A stretch of DNA of 5,714 bases, taken from the NCBI RefSeq assembly GCF_937889215.1, contig NZ_CALBEX010000458.1, positions 1-5,714 on the forward strand. The letters run 5' to 3'. The stretch comes from an uncultured Limnohabitans sp. Lineage in GTDB: Bacteria; Pseudomonadota; Gammaproteobacteria; Burkholderiales; Burkholderiaceae_C. Made by a program: the position numbers and the translations under genes. The notes below the pieces were generated by a model. That model saw only the letters and a program-made list of their open reading frames with translations, was not told where the DNA came from and did not search any database. Shown one piece after another: positions 1 to 5,714 of the stretch (the first letter of the stretch is position 1; the number at the start of each line of letters is the position of its first letter).

Positions 1-1260
1 CTGGTTTTGCGGAATTGAATTCAACTGTCCAAAGCAGTGGGATGAGTTGACAGCCACAGCCGATCCTTTGGTACGGTTGGCTTCGGCCGTTTGTCGCCAG
101 GTTTCTTCTTGAAGGGCTTTTTGTACATCTGGCCAGGAAAGGCCAGCCCGTTCGGCGATGCGCTTGAGGCCTCGGTCACTGCCTGCATCGATGCCTTCGG
201 CCCAAACCCCGCGCATAAACGAGAGGACATAGGCCTGCCCCTGACCCGATCGCTCGGCCAGGGGCATCAGCGCCAGGCCGCGTTCGACGGGGCGACCCAC
301 GGGGTCGTTGATCCGGCCATAAGCGACGCCACGCAGATGCGCCTCGCGTGCCGCATCCAAACTGATGTATCGGCGTTTTTCGCTGGGCACTGGCAAACCC
401 CGCATCACCATGGGCAACACATACCGCAGGCGTACAGGAGCGCCCGTCAGGCGTCCGAGTCCGAACACCCGCTCGGCCACGATGGCGGAGTAGGGGCTGC
501 GCAAGGAGAAAAAGAAATCAATCGGCGAAGGGTAGGCCAAGTTCACAGGTTGGGTCAGATCGGCGTCCAAGGGGAAAAGGAATCCCGACACGCCTGGCCG
601 CTGCGCCCCGATATCCTGTAGCCGCTGTTCCAAGTGGTGAAGGCGGTCGATGCCCCAATACCATTCGCCGGCGTAATAAAGTGTTGCGCCCAGGTAGTGG
701 CCTAGGCGTTGCCGCAAGGTGTTGGCGGCTGCCAGATGCGCCATTGTTTGACTTGGGCTGGCTTCGGGCCATGCCGCTTCGGGGTGTTTTGGGTTGTCGT
801 GCGCGGCGGTGTTTTGCCAAAGCGCAGCCGACAGGTTCTCGGCCGCCTCAACAAAGTGGCCTTGCTCAGCGGCTGCCACCAGCATTCGGGTGGCACGCTC
901 ATGCGCCTGCTGGGCAGGCTGCTCGCCTGGGTCGGTGAAGTTCAGGGCATGGCGTTGTGCCAGGCGTTGTGCGTCTGCGCGGCTGTAGGCCACCAAGCGC
1001 GCGCGGTCTGGGGCGGCCGATTCGGGGGGTGGGCCCACCACATGCGCGCTCAGCTCGATGTCGTAACGCGCCAGCAAAGACGCCAGAAGAGAAGCCAACA
1101 GCGCGCTGTAGGGGTCATCGACCTGGTGGAAGTAGTGGAGGCGGTGGGGCTCACCTTGGGCTTGGCGCGTTCGTTCCGCCTTGGCGCGGGCCTTGAGCAG
1201 CCGATCGCGCGACATCAAGCGGGAAGACACCATCGGCATCAACAGGCTTTTGATCGACAT
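1..1260 (-). CDS. Two-domain DsbA / HCCA-isomerase-like thioredoxin-fold protein (3' end disrupted or open at edge)
   Basis: This frame is open from ATG at 1260 to the window edge (420 codons, no stop). The start is supported by a GAGG Shine-Dalgarno at 1267-1270, six bases upstream, and by an in-frame upstream stop with no ATG between. The protein holds two related halves. Half one (about residues 41-215) opens with LHYFHQVDDPYSALL and ends with YWGIDRLHHLEQRL. Half two (about 247 onward) opens with IDFFFSLRSPYSAIV; its SPYS serine (S258) lies where kappa-GST and 2-hydroxychromene-2-carboxylate isomerase enzymes place the glutathione-binding Ser. Neither half has a CxxC, so a dithiol oxidase role is unlikely. 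A glutathione-dependent isomerase or transferase role is inferred; the substrate is unknown. No signal peptide is evident. After ETWRQTAEANR (residues 386-396) the expected cis-Pro loop is missing and family-like sequence shifts to another frame, so the natural end is probably lost. It may be a pseudogene. Confidence 0.8.
   Translation of the reverse strand, partial: MSIKSLLMPMVSSRLMSRDRLLKARAKAERTRQAQGEPHRLHYFHQVDDPYSALLASLLASLLARYDIELSAHVVGPPPESAAPDRARLVAYSRADAQRLAQRHALNFTDPGEQPAQQAHERATRMLVAAAEQGHFVEAAENLSAALWQNTAAHDNPKHPEAAWPEASPSQTMAHLAAANTLRQRLGHYLGATLYYAGEWYWGIDRLHHLEQRLQDIGAQRPGVSGFLFPLDADLTQPVNLAYPSPIDFFFSLRSPYSAIVAERVFGLGRLTGAPVRLRYVLPMVMRGLPVPSEKRRYISLDAAREAHLRGVAYGRINDPVGRPVERGLALMPLAERSGQGQAYVLSFMRGVWAEGIDAGSDRGLKRIAERAGLSWPDVQKALQEETWRQTAEANRTKGSAVAVNSSHCFGQLNSIPQNQ
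21..75 (-). other. Out-of-frame C-terminal remnant of the DsbA-like gene, with stop
   Basis: In the frame shifted relative to the 1260-1 reading frame, bases 65-51 encode DRLWL. This is the block that usually follows WGQ at the C-terminus of this family, and it matches WGIDRL at the end of the protein's own first domain. The frame then runs STHPTALDS to a TGA at 21-23, a normal distance for the family's C-terminus. The bases after that stop (1-24) are AT-rich (9 of 24 G or C), as expected for intergenic sequence. I infer that the gene originally ended here and that about 20 codons between NR (residues 395-396) and DRLWL were lost with a frame change. A sequencing or assembly error cannot be excluded. 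Confidence 0.5.
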
Positions 1261-1496
1261 TGGGTACCTCTTGGTGTTTGGTGGAACACGCGCTGTGCGC
1301 AGACCCCTGCCGGGTGGTGACTGCTGAGTGTGGTGTGGATCGGCATGGTGGTTATTGGCCGCCGACCGTAGCCCTGGCCAACAAGGGCGATGCCGCCAAA
1401 ATCGGCCCCCATTGCGTCATGACGCGCTCGCTTTCAGTGTGGAGACAGGTGGCCTCATCTTGATGTTAAGGGGGCGTTAGGTGTCTCTGGATTTAA
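1261..1496 (-). other. Long untranslated leader of the DsbA-like gene
   Basis: If transcription starts about 7 nt past the -10 box, near 1496, the mRNA leader is about 236 nt. I see no convincing long gene in it on either strand. It contains short minus-strand frames: one starting with ATGAGGCCACC (13 codons), whose TGA overlaps the ATG of a 22-codon frame ending at a TAA near 1352, and a third that overlaps the main start out of frame. None has a strong ribosome binding site. Weak inverted repeats (ttggcc 1355-1360 with ggccaa 1376-1381; gagaca 1442-1447 with tgtctc 1482-1487) could fold but match no riboswitch class I know. Confidence 0.35.
1267..1270 (-). promoter_or_regulatory. Shine-Dalgarno for the DsbA-like gene
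   Basis: The minus strand reads AAGAGGTACCCA directly before ATG at 1260, giving a GAGG core six bases from the start codon. It supports this ATG over the in-frame ATGs at codons 8, 10 and 16. Confidence 0.6.
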
Positions 1497-1527
1497 AATG
1501 ACACTATAACTGCCACAACCTAACGCC
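1473..1527. repeat. Perfect 10-bp inverted repeat flanking the promoter -10 box
   Basis: GGCGTTAGGT at 1473-1482 is repeated in inverse as ACCTAACGCC at 1518-1527, separated by 35 bp and centred at position 1500. The right arm lies in the -35/-10 spacer and the left arm about 14-23 nt downstream of the predicted transcription start. The placement suggests an operator pair for a DNA-binding regulator, though which one is unknown. The arms also match the GTTRRRY / RYYYAAC core of integron attC sites, but in the wrong order. Confidence 0.5.
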
Positions 1528-1532
1528 GTCAA
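1503..1532 (-). promoter_or_regulatory. Sigma70-type promoter for the DsbA-like gene
   Basis: On the minus strand a -35 box TTGACG (1532-1527) and a -10 box TATAGT (1508-1503) are separated by 18 nt, and the region just downstream is AT-rich (TCATTTTAAAT). This is the best promoter-like match in the window. It points towards the DsbA-like gene and lies after the prlC terminator, so that gene is probably transcribed separately from prlC. The prediction rests on consensus match only. Confidence 0.6.
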
Positions 1533-1546
1533 CACATTCGCGGCCC

Positions 1547-1609
1547 GTTTGGCCTAGGGTTTTCTAGCGTGTTCTGCTGACCCATCCTGTCAAGTTCAGG
1601 CGGCCAAAC
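1547..1609. repeat. 8-bp spaced inverted repeat upstream of the promoter
   Basis: GTTTGGCC at 1547-1554 and GGCCAAAC at 1602-1609 are perfect inverse copies separated by 47 bp. They lie in the gap between the prlC terminator and the DsbA-like promoter. An 8-bp match over this distance can arise by chance, so the repeat is recorded as a sequence fact without an assigned role. Confidence 0.3.
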
Positions 1610-1637
1610 CCGAGATGCGCTGGGTTGGCGCGCATGC

Positions 1638-1664
1638 AAACAAGAGGCCGAATGCGGCCTCTTG
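1638..1664 (-). terminator. Rho-independent terminator after prlC
   Basis: A perfect 10-bp stem (CAAGAGGCCG at 1641-1650, CGGCCTCTTG at 1655-1664) with a 4-nt loop begins 10 nt downstream of the prlC stop codon. On the minus strand it is followed by only a short T run (TTGTTTGC), so termination may be incomplete or partly Rho-dependent. Position and stem strength make it the likely end of the folD-prlC transcript. Confidence 0.7.
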
Positions 1665-1674
1665 AGGTGGGCGT

Positions 1675-3729
1675 TCAAGAGGCCCTTGGCCCGGTTTCCA
1701 CCATGCCTTGGTGGCGCAGCAGCGCATCCAGATTCGGCTCTCTCCCCCGGAAGGCTTTGAACGATTCGAGCGCAGGTCGGCTGCCGCCCGCTTCCAAAAT
1801 CGCTTGGCGGTAAAGGCGTCCAGTTTCTACGCTGGGCGTGCCGTCTTCGGCGGCGGTTTCTTCAAACGCTGCATAAGCGTCAGCGCTCAGCACTTCGGCC
1901 CATTTGTAGCTGTAATAACCGGCCGCGTAACCGCCTGCAAAGATGTGGCTGAAGGTGTGGGCCATGCGGTTGAAGGCAGGGGGACGCATGACGCCCACCT
2001 CTTCGCGCACTTGGGCCAGCAGCGGCATGAAGTCTTGCGCTGGGTCGTGCTCAGAGTGCACCAGCATGTCGAACAGCGAAAACTCGATCTGGCGCAGCGT
2101 TTGCAGGCCGCTTTGGAAGTTTTTGGCGGCCAGCATCTTGTCGAACAGCGCACGGGGCAGGGGCTCGCCAGTTTCCACATGGGCGGTCATGTGGCGCAGC
2201 ACCGACCATTCCCAACAGAAGTTTTCCATGAACTGGCTGGGCAATTCCACCGCGTCCCATTCCACACCGCTGATGCCCGAGACATCGCGCTCATTCACTT
2301 GCGTGAGCATGTGGTGCAGACCGTGGCCAAACTCGTGGAAGAGGGTGATCACGTCGTCGTGCGTGAGCAAAGCGGGCTGGCCGTTCACGCCGTCGGCAAA
2401 GTTGCACACCAAATGCGCCACGGGCGTTTGCAGCACGCCGGTGTCGGGGCGTTGCCAGCGGCCACGCACATCGTCCATCCAGGCACCGCCGCGCTTGCCG
2501 GTGCGGGCTGGAGGGTCCAGATAAAACTGACCGACCAATTGGCCTTCGCGTTCGATGCGGTAAAAGCCCACGGCCGAGTGCCAGACGGGCGCTTGGTCGG
2601 TGCGGATGTTCACTTCGAACAGGGTTTCGATGATTTTGAACAACCCGGCCAACACTTTGGGGGCGGTGAAGTACTGCTTGACCTCTTGCTCGCTGAAGCT
2701 GTAGCGCGCTTCCTTGAGTTTTTCGCTCAGGTAGGGCACGTCCCAGGCGTTCAATGGGCCGGTGATGCCCAGCGCGTTGGCCGCAAACTCGCGCAAGTCG
2801 GCCAGGTCTTTTTCAGCAAAGGGGCGTGCTTTGGCTGCCAGGTCGCGCAAGAAGGTGGTGACTTTTTCCGGTGACTCGGCCATTTTGGGCACGACCGACA
2901 CTTGGGCGTAGTTGTCATAGCCCAGCAGGCGGGCTTCTTCTTGGCGCAGCGCCAAGATTTCCTGCATCAAGGCGGTGTTGTCGAATTGCTTGGCGTCATC
3001 TGGGGCTTGGTCCGAGGCGCGGGTGACGTGGGCTTTGTAAAGCTGCTCGCGCAGTGCGCCGCTGTCGGCGAACTGCATCACGGGCAGGTAGACCGGCATT
3101 TTCAGGCTCAGGCGGTGGCCCTCTTTGCCTTCTTTTTGCGCGGCATCGCGGGTGGCTTGCACCACATCGGCAGGCACGCCTTTCAATTGGTCTTCACTCA
3201 CGTACAAGGCAAATTTTTCGGTGGCGTCCAGCGTGTTTTCACTGAATTTTTGCGTGATTTCGGCCAAGCGTTCCTGGATGGCGGCATAGCGCTCTTTGGC
3301 CGCACCTTGCAGTTCTGCGCCGCCCAGCACAAAGGCACGCAGCGCGTTTTTCTGGGCTTGTTTTTGTTCGGTGTTGAGGCTGGCCGCATCAATGGCTTTG
3401 TATTTGGCGTACAGGCGCTCGTCGCTGCCCAAGCGCGTCCAGAACTCGGTCACGCGGGGCAGGGCGGCGTTGTAGGCGGCGCGCAATTCGGGGGTGTCGG
3501 CCACGCTGTTGAGGTGACTGACCGCACCCCAGGCCATGCCCAGCCGCTCGGTGCTCACGTCCAGGGTCTGGGCAATGGCTTTCCAGTCGGACGGGAAGTC
3601 GGCGGCGGTCACGGTGTCTAGGGCTTTTTCGGCGGCGGCCAGCAGTTCGTCCAAAGCCGGGGCCACATGCTCGGGGGCAATGCGGTCAAACAAAGGCAGG
3701 CCAGAGGTGTCGAGCAAGGGGTTGGTCAT
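1675..3729 (-). CDS. prlC: Oligopeptidase A (M3 family zinc metallopeptidase)
   Basis: This is a cytoplasmic zinc endopeptidase that degrades short peptides, including cleaved signal peptides and proteasome-like breakdown products. The 684-residue length matches E. coli PrlC (about 680). The N-terminal helical region spans roughly residues 1-220, followed by the M3 catalytic domain. The zinc site is HEFGH at 465-469 (E466 as the general base), with E495 in VELPSQ as third ligand. Other hallmarks are FYLDPPAR...KRGGAWMDD (about 402-420), GISGVEWDAVELPSQFMENF, and HIFAGGYAAGYYSY (595-608), which supplies substrate-binding His and Tyr residues. The C-terminal FRGREPNLDALLRHQG is also typical. 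ATG at 3729 is preceded by GGAAG at a short 4-nt spacing. The gene starts 36 nt after folD, which suggests co-transcription, and is followed by a hairpin terminator. No frame damage or missing catalytic residue is seen. Confidence 0.97.
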   Translation of the reverse strand: MTNPLLDTSGLPLFDRIAPEHVAPALDELLAAAEKALDTVTAADFPSDWKAIAQTLDVSTERLGMAWGAVSHLNSVADTPELRAAYNAALPRVTEFWTRLGSDERLYAKYKAIDAASLNTEQKQAQKNALRAFVLGGAELQGAAKERYAAIQERLAEITQKFSENTLDATEKFALYVSEDQLKGVPADVVQATRDAAQKEGKEGHRLSLKMPVYLPVMQFADSGALREQLYKAHVTRASDQAPDDAKQFDNTALMQEILALRQEEARLLGYDNYAQVSVVPKMAESPEKVTTFLRDLAAKARPFAEKDLADLREFAANALGITGPLNAWDVPYLSEKLKEARYSFSEQEVKQYFTAPKVLAGLFKIIETLFEVNIRTDQAPVWHSAVGFYRIEREGQLVGQFYLDPPARTGKRGGAWMDDVRGRWQRPDTGVLQTPVAHLVCNFADGVNGQPALLTHDDVITLFHEFGHGLHHMLTQVNERDVSGISGVEWDAVELPSQFMENFCWEWSVLRHMTAHVETGEPLPRALFDKMLAAKNFQSGLQTLRQIEFSLFDMLVHSEHDPAQDFMPLLAQVREEVGVMRPPAFNRMAHTFSHIFAGGYAAGYYSYKWAEVLSADAYAAFEETAAEDGTPSVETGRLYRQAILEAGGSRPALESFKAFRGREPNLDALLRHQGMVETGPRAS

Positions 3730-3765
3730 AGGGCTTCCAAATCGGGGTTCATTCTTTACTTTGTA

Positions 3766-4617
3766 TCACTTGGAGGCGCGTTCGGCGGCTTCAAGGGTAT
3801 TGACCAGCAGCATGGTGATGGTCATGGGGCCGACGCCGCCGGGCACCGGGGTGATGTAGCCCGCGACTTGTTTGACGCCATCAAAATCCACGTCACCGCA
3901 CAGCTTGCCTTCGTCGTTGCGGTTCATGCCCACATCCAGCACCACCGCGCCGGGTTTGACCATGTCAGCCGTCAGTACATTGCGCTTGCCTACGGCGGCC
4001 ACGATCACGTCGGCTTGCAGGGTCATGGCTTTCAAGTCGGGGGTGGCGCTGTGGCAAATCGTCACAGTGGCGTTCTTTTGCAAAAGCATCAGCGCCATGG
4101 GCTTGCCCACAATGTTGCTGCGGCCAATGACCACGGCGTGTTTGCCGCGCAGGTCGTAACCAATGCTTTCCAACATCTTCATGCAGCCATAGGGCGTGCA
4201 GGGCCAAAAACCGGGCATGCCAGTCATCAATGCCCCGGCGCTGGCGATGTGAAAACCGTCCACATCTTTGCTGGGGCTGATGGCTTCGATCACCTTTTGT
4301 GCGTCGATGTGGGCCGGCAGGGGCAGCTGCACCAAGATGCCGTGGATGGCCGGGTCGTTGTTGAGTGCCTCCACGCGGGCCAGCAAGTCGGCTTCGGACA
4401 GGCTGGCTTCGTACTTTTCCAGCACAGAGTGAAGGCCGCTGTCTTCGCAGGCCTTGACTTTGTTGCGCACATACACCTGGCTGGCGGGGTTATCGCCCAC
4501 CAGCACCACAGCCAAGCCGGGCGTGATGCCCTTGGCCTTCAAGGCTTGGGCGCGCCCGGCCACTTCGGTGCGCAGTTGTTTGGACAAGGCATTGCCATCG
4601 ATGGTGTGTGCGGTCAT
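3766..4617 (-). CDS. folD: Bifunctional methylenetetrahydrofolate dehydrogenase / methenyltetrahydrofolate cyclohydrolase
   Basis: FolD interconverts 5,10-methylene-, 5,10-methenyl- and 10-formyl-tetrahydrofolate using NADP+, supplying one-carbon units for purine and formyl-Met synthesis in the cytoplasm. The 283-residue length is normal (E. coli 288). The N-terminal catalytic domain has [10 protein letters not shown] with Tyr49 and catalytic Lys53, [10 protein letters not shown] with Gln97, and KDVDGFH with Asp120. The Rossmann domain has [15 protein letters not shown] (165-179) for NADP binding, CHSAT, and ends with the signature [16 protein letters not shown] (259-274). All key residues are present. 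The ATG at 4617 has only a weak upstream SD (GAG nine bases away), but [12 protein letters not shown] aligns with normal FolD N-termini. It lies about 24 nt after the terminator hairpin of the response-regulator gene, and prlC follows after 36 nt. Confidence 0.97.
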   Translation of the reverse strand: MTAHTIDGNALSKQLRTEVAGRAQALKAKGITPGLAVVLVGDNPASQVYVRNKVKACEDSGLHSVLEKYEASLSEADLLARVEALNNDPAIHGILVQLPLPAHIDAQKVIEAISPSKDVDGFHIASAGALMTGMPGFWPCTPYGCMKMLESIGYDLRGKHAVVIGRSNIVGKPMALMLLQKNATVTICHSATPDLKAMTLQADVIVAAVGKRNVLTADMVKPGAVVLDVGMNRNDEGKLCGDVDFDGVKQVAGYITPVPGGVGPMTITMLLVNTLEAAERASK

Positions 4618-4639
4618 GTGTGTGAACTCGATCAGGTGT

Positions 4640-4676
4640 TGAAAAATGCAAAACGCCCGACGGGTGCGGGCGTTTG
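4640..4676 (-). terminator. Rho-independent terminator after the response-regulator gene
   Basis: AAACGCCCG (4651-4659) and CGGGCGTTT (4667-4675) form a perfect 9-bp stem with a 7-nt loop. On the minus strand the stem is followed by TTTTGCATTTTTC, a good T-rich tail. It begins about 18 nt after the regulator stop codon and ends about 24 nt before the folD start, so it separates the two-component operon from folD-prlC. It could also act as an attenuator for read-through into folD. Confidence 0.8.
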
Positions 4677-4693
4677 CTGGAGGCGTTGTGGGC

Positions 4694-5320
4694 TCAGGCC
4701 TTGGGTGCGTTTTGTCCCAGCGCGATCTTAAGCAGGTCGGCCACCGTGTTGGCGTTGAGCTTTTCCATGATGTTGGCGCGGTGCGCCTCCACCGTCTTGA
4801 TGCTGATGCTCAAATCGTCGGCGATTTGCTTGTTCAAGCGACCGGCGACGATGCGCTCGAGCACCTGGGCTTCGCGGCCCGTGAGCTTGGACAACAATGC
4901 GTCGCGGCTGGCCGCTTGCTGGTAATCGGCAAAAGCGTCGCGGGCCTCATCAAGCATGCGCTCGACCAAGCCCAGCAGTTCTTCTTCTTTGAAGGGTTTT
5001 TGGATGAAATCCATGGCCCCTTTTTTCATGGTGTTCACTGCCATGGGCACGTCGCCGTGGCCGGTGATGAAAACGATGGGCAGGGGGGATTTGCGCTCAA
5101 TCAGGCGGTCTTGCAGTTCCAGTCCGGTCATGCCGCCCATGCGGATGTCCGCGATCAGGCAGGCCACTTCTCGGGGGTCATAGCGGCTGATGAAAGATTC
5201 TGCGCTGTCGAAACAACGCACCCGGTAGTCCTTGCCTTCCAGTAGCCATTGCAAGGAGTCGCGCACGGCTTCGTCGTCGTCGACAACATAAACCGTGCAT
5301 TTTTTGGGGATCAAACTCAT
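4694..5320 (-). CDS. FixJ/NarL-type response regulator with LuxR-family HTH
   Basis: This 208-residue DNA-binding response regulator is probably phosphorylated by the kinase encoded just upstream. The receiver domain (about residues 8-122) has the acidic cluster DDD at 14-16, phospho-acceptor Asp58 in [11 protein letters not shown], switch Thr86 in FITGHGD, and Lys108 in the QKPF motif. A LuxR/GerE HTH covers about 146-203, with [15 protein letters not shown] and the recognition helix around [16 protein letters not shown]. This layout and order resemble FixJ, StyR and TtrR-like regulators. The usual Pro after the phospho-acceptor (MPGM) is Gly here (MGGM, residue 62). The ATG overlaps the kinase stop as ATGA, and a GAGGT Shine-Dalgarno lies six bases upstream inside the kinase gene, suggesting translational coupling. 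Its target genes cannot be read from this window. Confidence 0.93.
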   Translation of the reverse strand: MSLIPKKCTVYVVDDDEAVRDSLQWLLEGKDYRVRCFDSAESFISRYDPREVACLIADIRMGGMTGLELQDRLIERKSPLPIVFITGHGDVPMAVNTMKKGAMDFIQKPFKEEELLGLVERMLDEARDAFADYQQAASRDALLSKLTGREAQVLERIVAGRLNKQIADDLSISIKTVEAHRANIMEKLNANTVADLLKIALGQNAPKA

Positions 5321-5714
5321 TCATTTACCTCAGTGGCTTGTTGTGTGGTCGAAGCGGCTTCGACCGGTATCCAGAAGGAGAAACGACATCCTGTCACCTC
5401 GCCGGCATTGTAGAGGTTCTCGGCAGTGATCCTGCCCTGGTGCGATTCGATGATGCTGCGGCACAAATTCAGGCCAATGCCCATGCCCTCGACCTTGGTC
5501 GAGAAAAAGGCTTCGTAAACCCGCTCAATGTCTTCTGGCGGCAGACCTTTCCCGGTGTCGCTGACCGAAAACTCCACCACGGCTTGTTGATCGATTTGCT
5601 TGGGCACGATGCGCAATTCGACTTGCCGTTGGTCGGCTGGGCGCTGGGCGTTGTCAATCGATTCGGCGGCGTTTTTCATGAGGTTGATCAGCACCTGCTC
5701 GATCAGGATCGGGT
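5317..5714 (-). CDS. Sensor histidine kinase, C-terminal ATP-binding part (5' truncated by window edge)
   Basis: The reading frame enters from the right edge and supplies 131 residues of the HATPase_c catalytic domain. It opens in the N box (IEQVLINLMKNAAESID, Mg-binding Asn encoded near 5673), followed by the G1 box SVSDTGKGLP (Asp encoded at 5559-5557), an F-box-like EAFFSTK, and the G2 box EGMGIGLNLCRSIIESH. It ends in GCRFSFWIPV plus a short tail. These motifs resemble the FixL/DctS class of kinases, which are usually PAS-linked. The sensor domain, the phospho-accepting His and any membrane segments lie outside the window, so the signal is unknown. The open frame continues upstream of an internal GTG at 5694, and that GTG is not a true start because it sits inside the N box. 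The gene overlaps its regulator by four bases (ATGA), so the two probably form one operon. Confidence 0.93.
   Translation of the reverse strand, partial: PILIEQVLINLMKNAAESIDNAQRPADQRQVELRIVPKQIDQQAVVEFSVSDTGKGLPPEDIERVYEAFFSTKVEGMGIGLNLCRSIIESHQGRITAENLYNAGEVTGCRFSFWIPVEAASTTQQATEVNE
5327..5331 (-). promoter_or_regulatory. Shine-Dalgarno for the response regulator, inside the kinase gene
   Basis: GAGGT on the minus strand lies six bases before the ATG at 5320 and within the last codons of the kinase gene (TEVNE then stop). Together with the ATGA overlap it fixes the regulator start and implies coupled translation of the pair. Confidence 0.65.

Noticed and set aside
15..24. 10-bp palindrome TTGAATTCAA near the left edge
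   Set aside because: It is short, AT-rich and contains a common EcoRI-type hexamer; chance occurrence is likely and no related copies are seen.
709..1320. Plus-strand 203-codon open frame and the other plus-strand frames in 91-1463
   Set aside because: They are antisense to the DsbA-like frame, which has family motifs, a ribosome binding site and an upstream promoter; the plus-strand products show no family motif.
1473..1527. Integron attC-like core sites (GTTAGGT and ACCTAAC)
   Set aside because: An attC site needs RYYYAAC first and GTTRRRY last. Here the order is reversed, and no partner arms at suitable spacing are found on either side. No integrase or cassette context is present.
1708..2874. 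Plus-strand 388-codon open frame opposite prlC
   Set aside because: It is antisense to a fully supported prlC, its product is rich in His, Gln, Val and Gly as expected from reverse-strand reading of GC-rich codons, and it has no recognisable domain.
3667..4731. Plus-strand 354-codon open frame opposite folD
   Set aside because: It spans the folD-prlC gap and the regulator terminator on the opposite strand and shows the same biased antisense composition; folD is unmistakable on the other strand.
5317..5694. Separate small ORF starting with GTG at 5694
   Set aside because: The frame continues upstream to the window edge through typical kinase N-box residues (PILIEQ), so the GTG is an internal Val codon of the truncated kinase.

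Overview
The window is GC-rich and almost entirely coding. Every supportable gene lies on the minus strand, so transcription runs from the right edge to the left edge. The protein sequences (M3 peptidase PrlC, FolD, a FixJ-type regulator with its kinase, and a two-domain DsbA/HCCA-isomerase-like protein) suggest a betaproteobacterium, probably Burkholderiales and possibly Comamonadaceae. This is an inference from general similarity, since no marker gene is present.

Reading in the direction of transcription: (1) 5714-5317 is the C-terminal ATP-binding part of a sensor histidine kinase, cut by the right edge. (2) 5320-4694 is its response regulator (receiver plus LuxR-type HTH), joined to the kinase by an ATGA stop/start overlap. 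(3) A strong hairpin with a T-rich tail at about 4640-4676 ends that two-gene unit. (4) 4617-3766 is folD, followed after 36 nt by prlC (3729-1675), which looks like a two-gene operon. (5) A perfect 10-bp-stem hairpin 10 nt past the prlC stop (1641-1664) probably ends it. (6) A 414-nt non-coding stretch (1261-1674) holds that hairpin, a good sigma70-type promoter (TTGACG-18-TATAGT, 1503-1532) centred in a perfect 10-bp inverted repeat, and a leader of about 236 nt. (7) 1260-1 is a long open frame with no stop in the window, encoding a tandem two-domain thioredoxin-fold protein of the DsbA / 2-hydroxychromene-2-carboxylate isomerase type.

The most notable observation is at the 3' end of gene 7. 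The reading frame appears to be broken near positions 66-76. The C-terminal DRLWL block expected of the second domain appears in another frame and is followed by a stop at 21-23, while the segment that should carry the cis-proline loop is missing. This looks like a deletion plus frameshift, or an assembly error, so the gene may be a recent pseudogene or make a protein with an altered tail.

The other genes are ordinary housekeeping functions: one-carbon folate metabolism (folD), cytoplasmic oligopeptide degradation (prlC) and a two-component system of unknown signal. I found no mobile element, CRISPR array, RNA gene or clearly new system.
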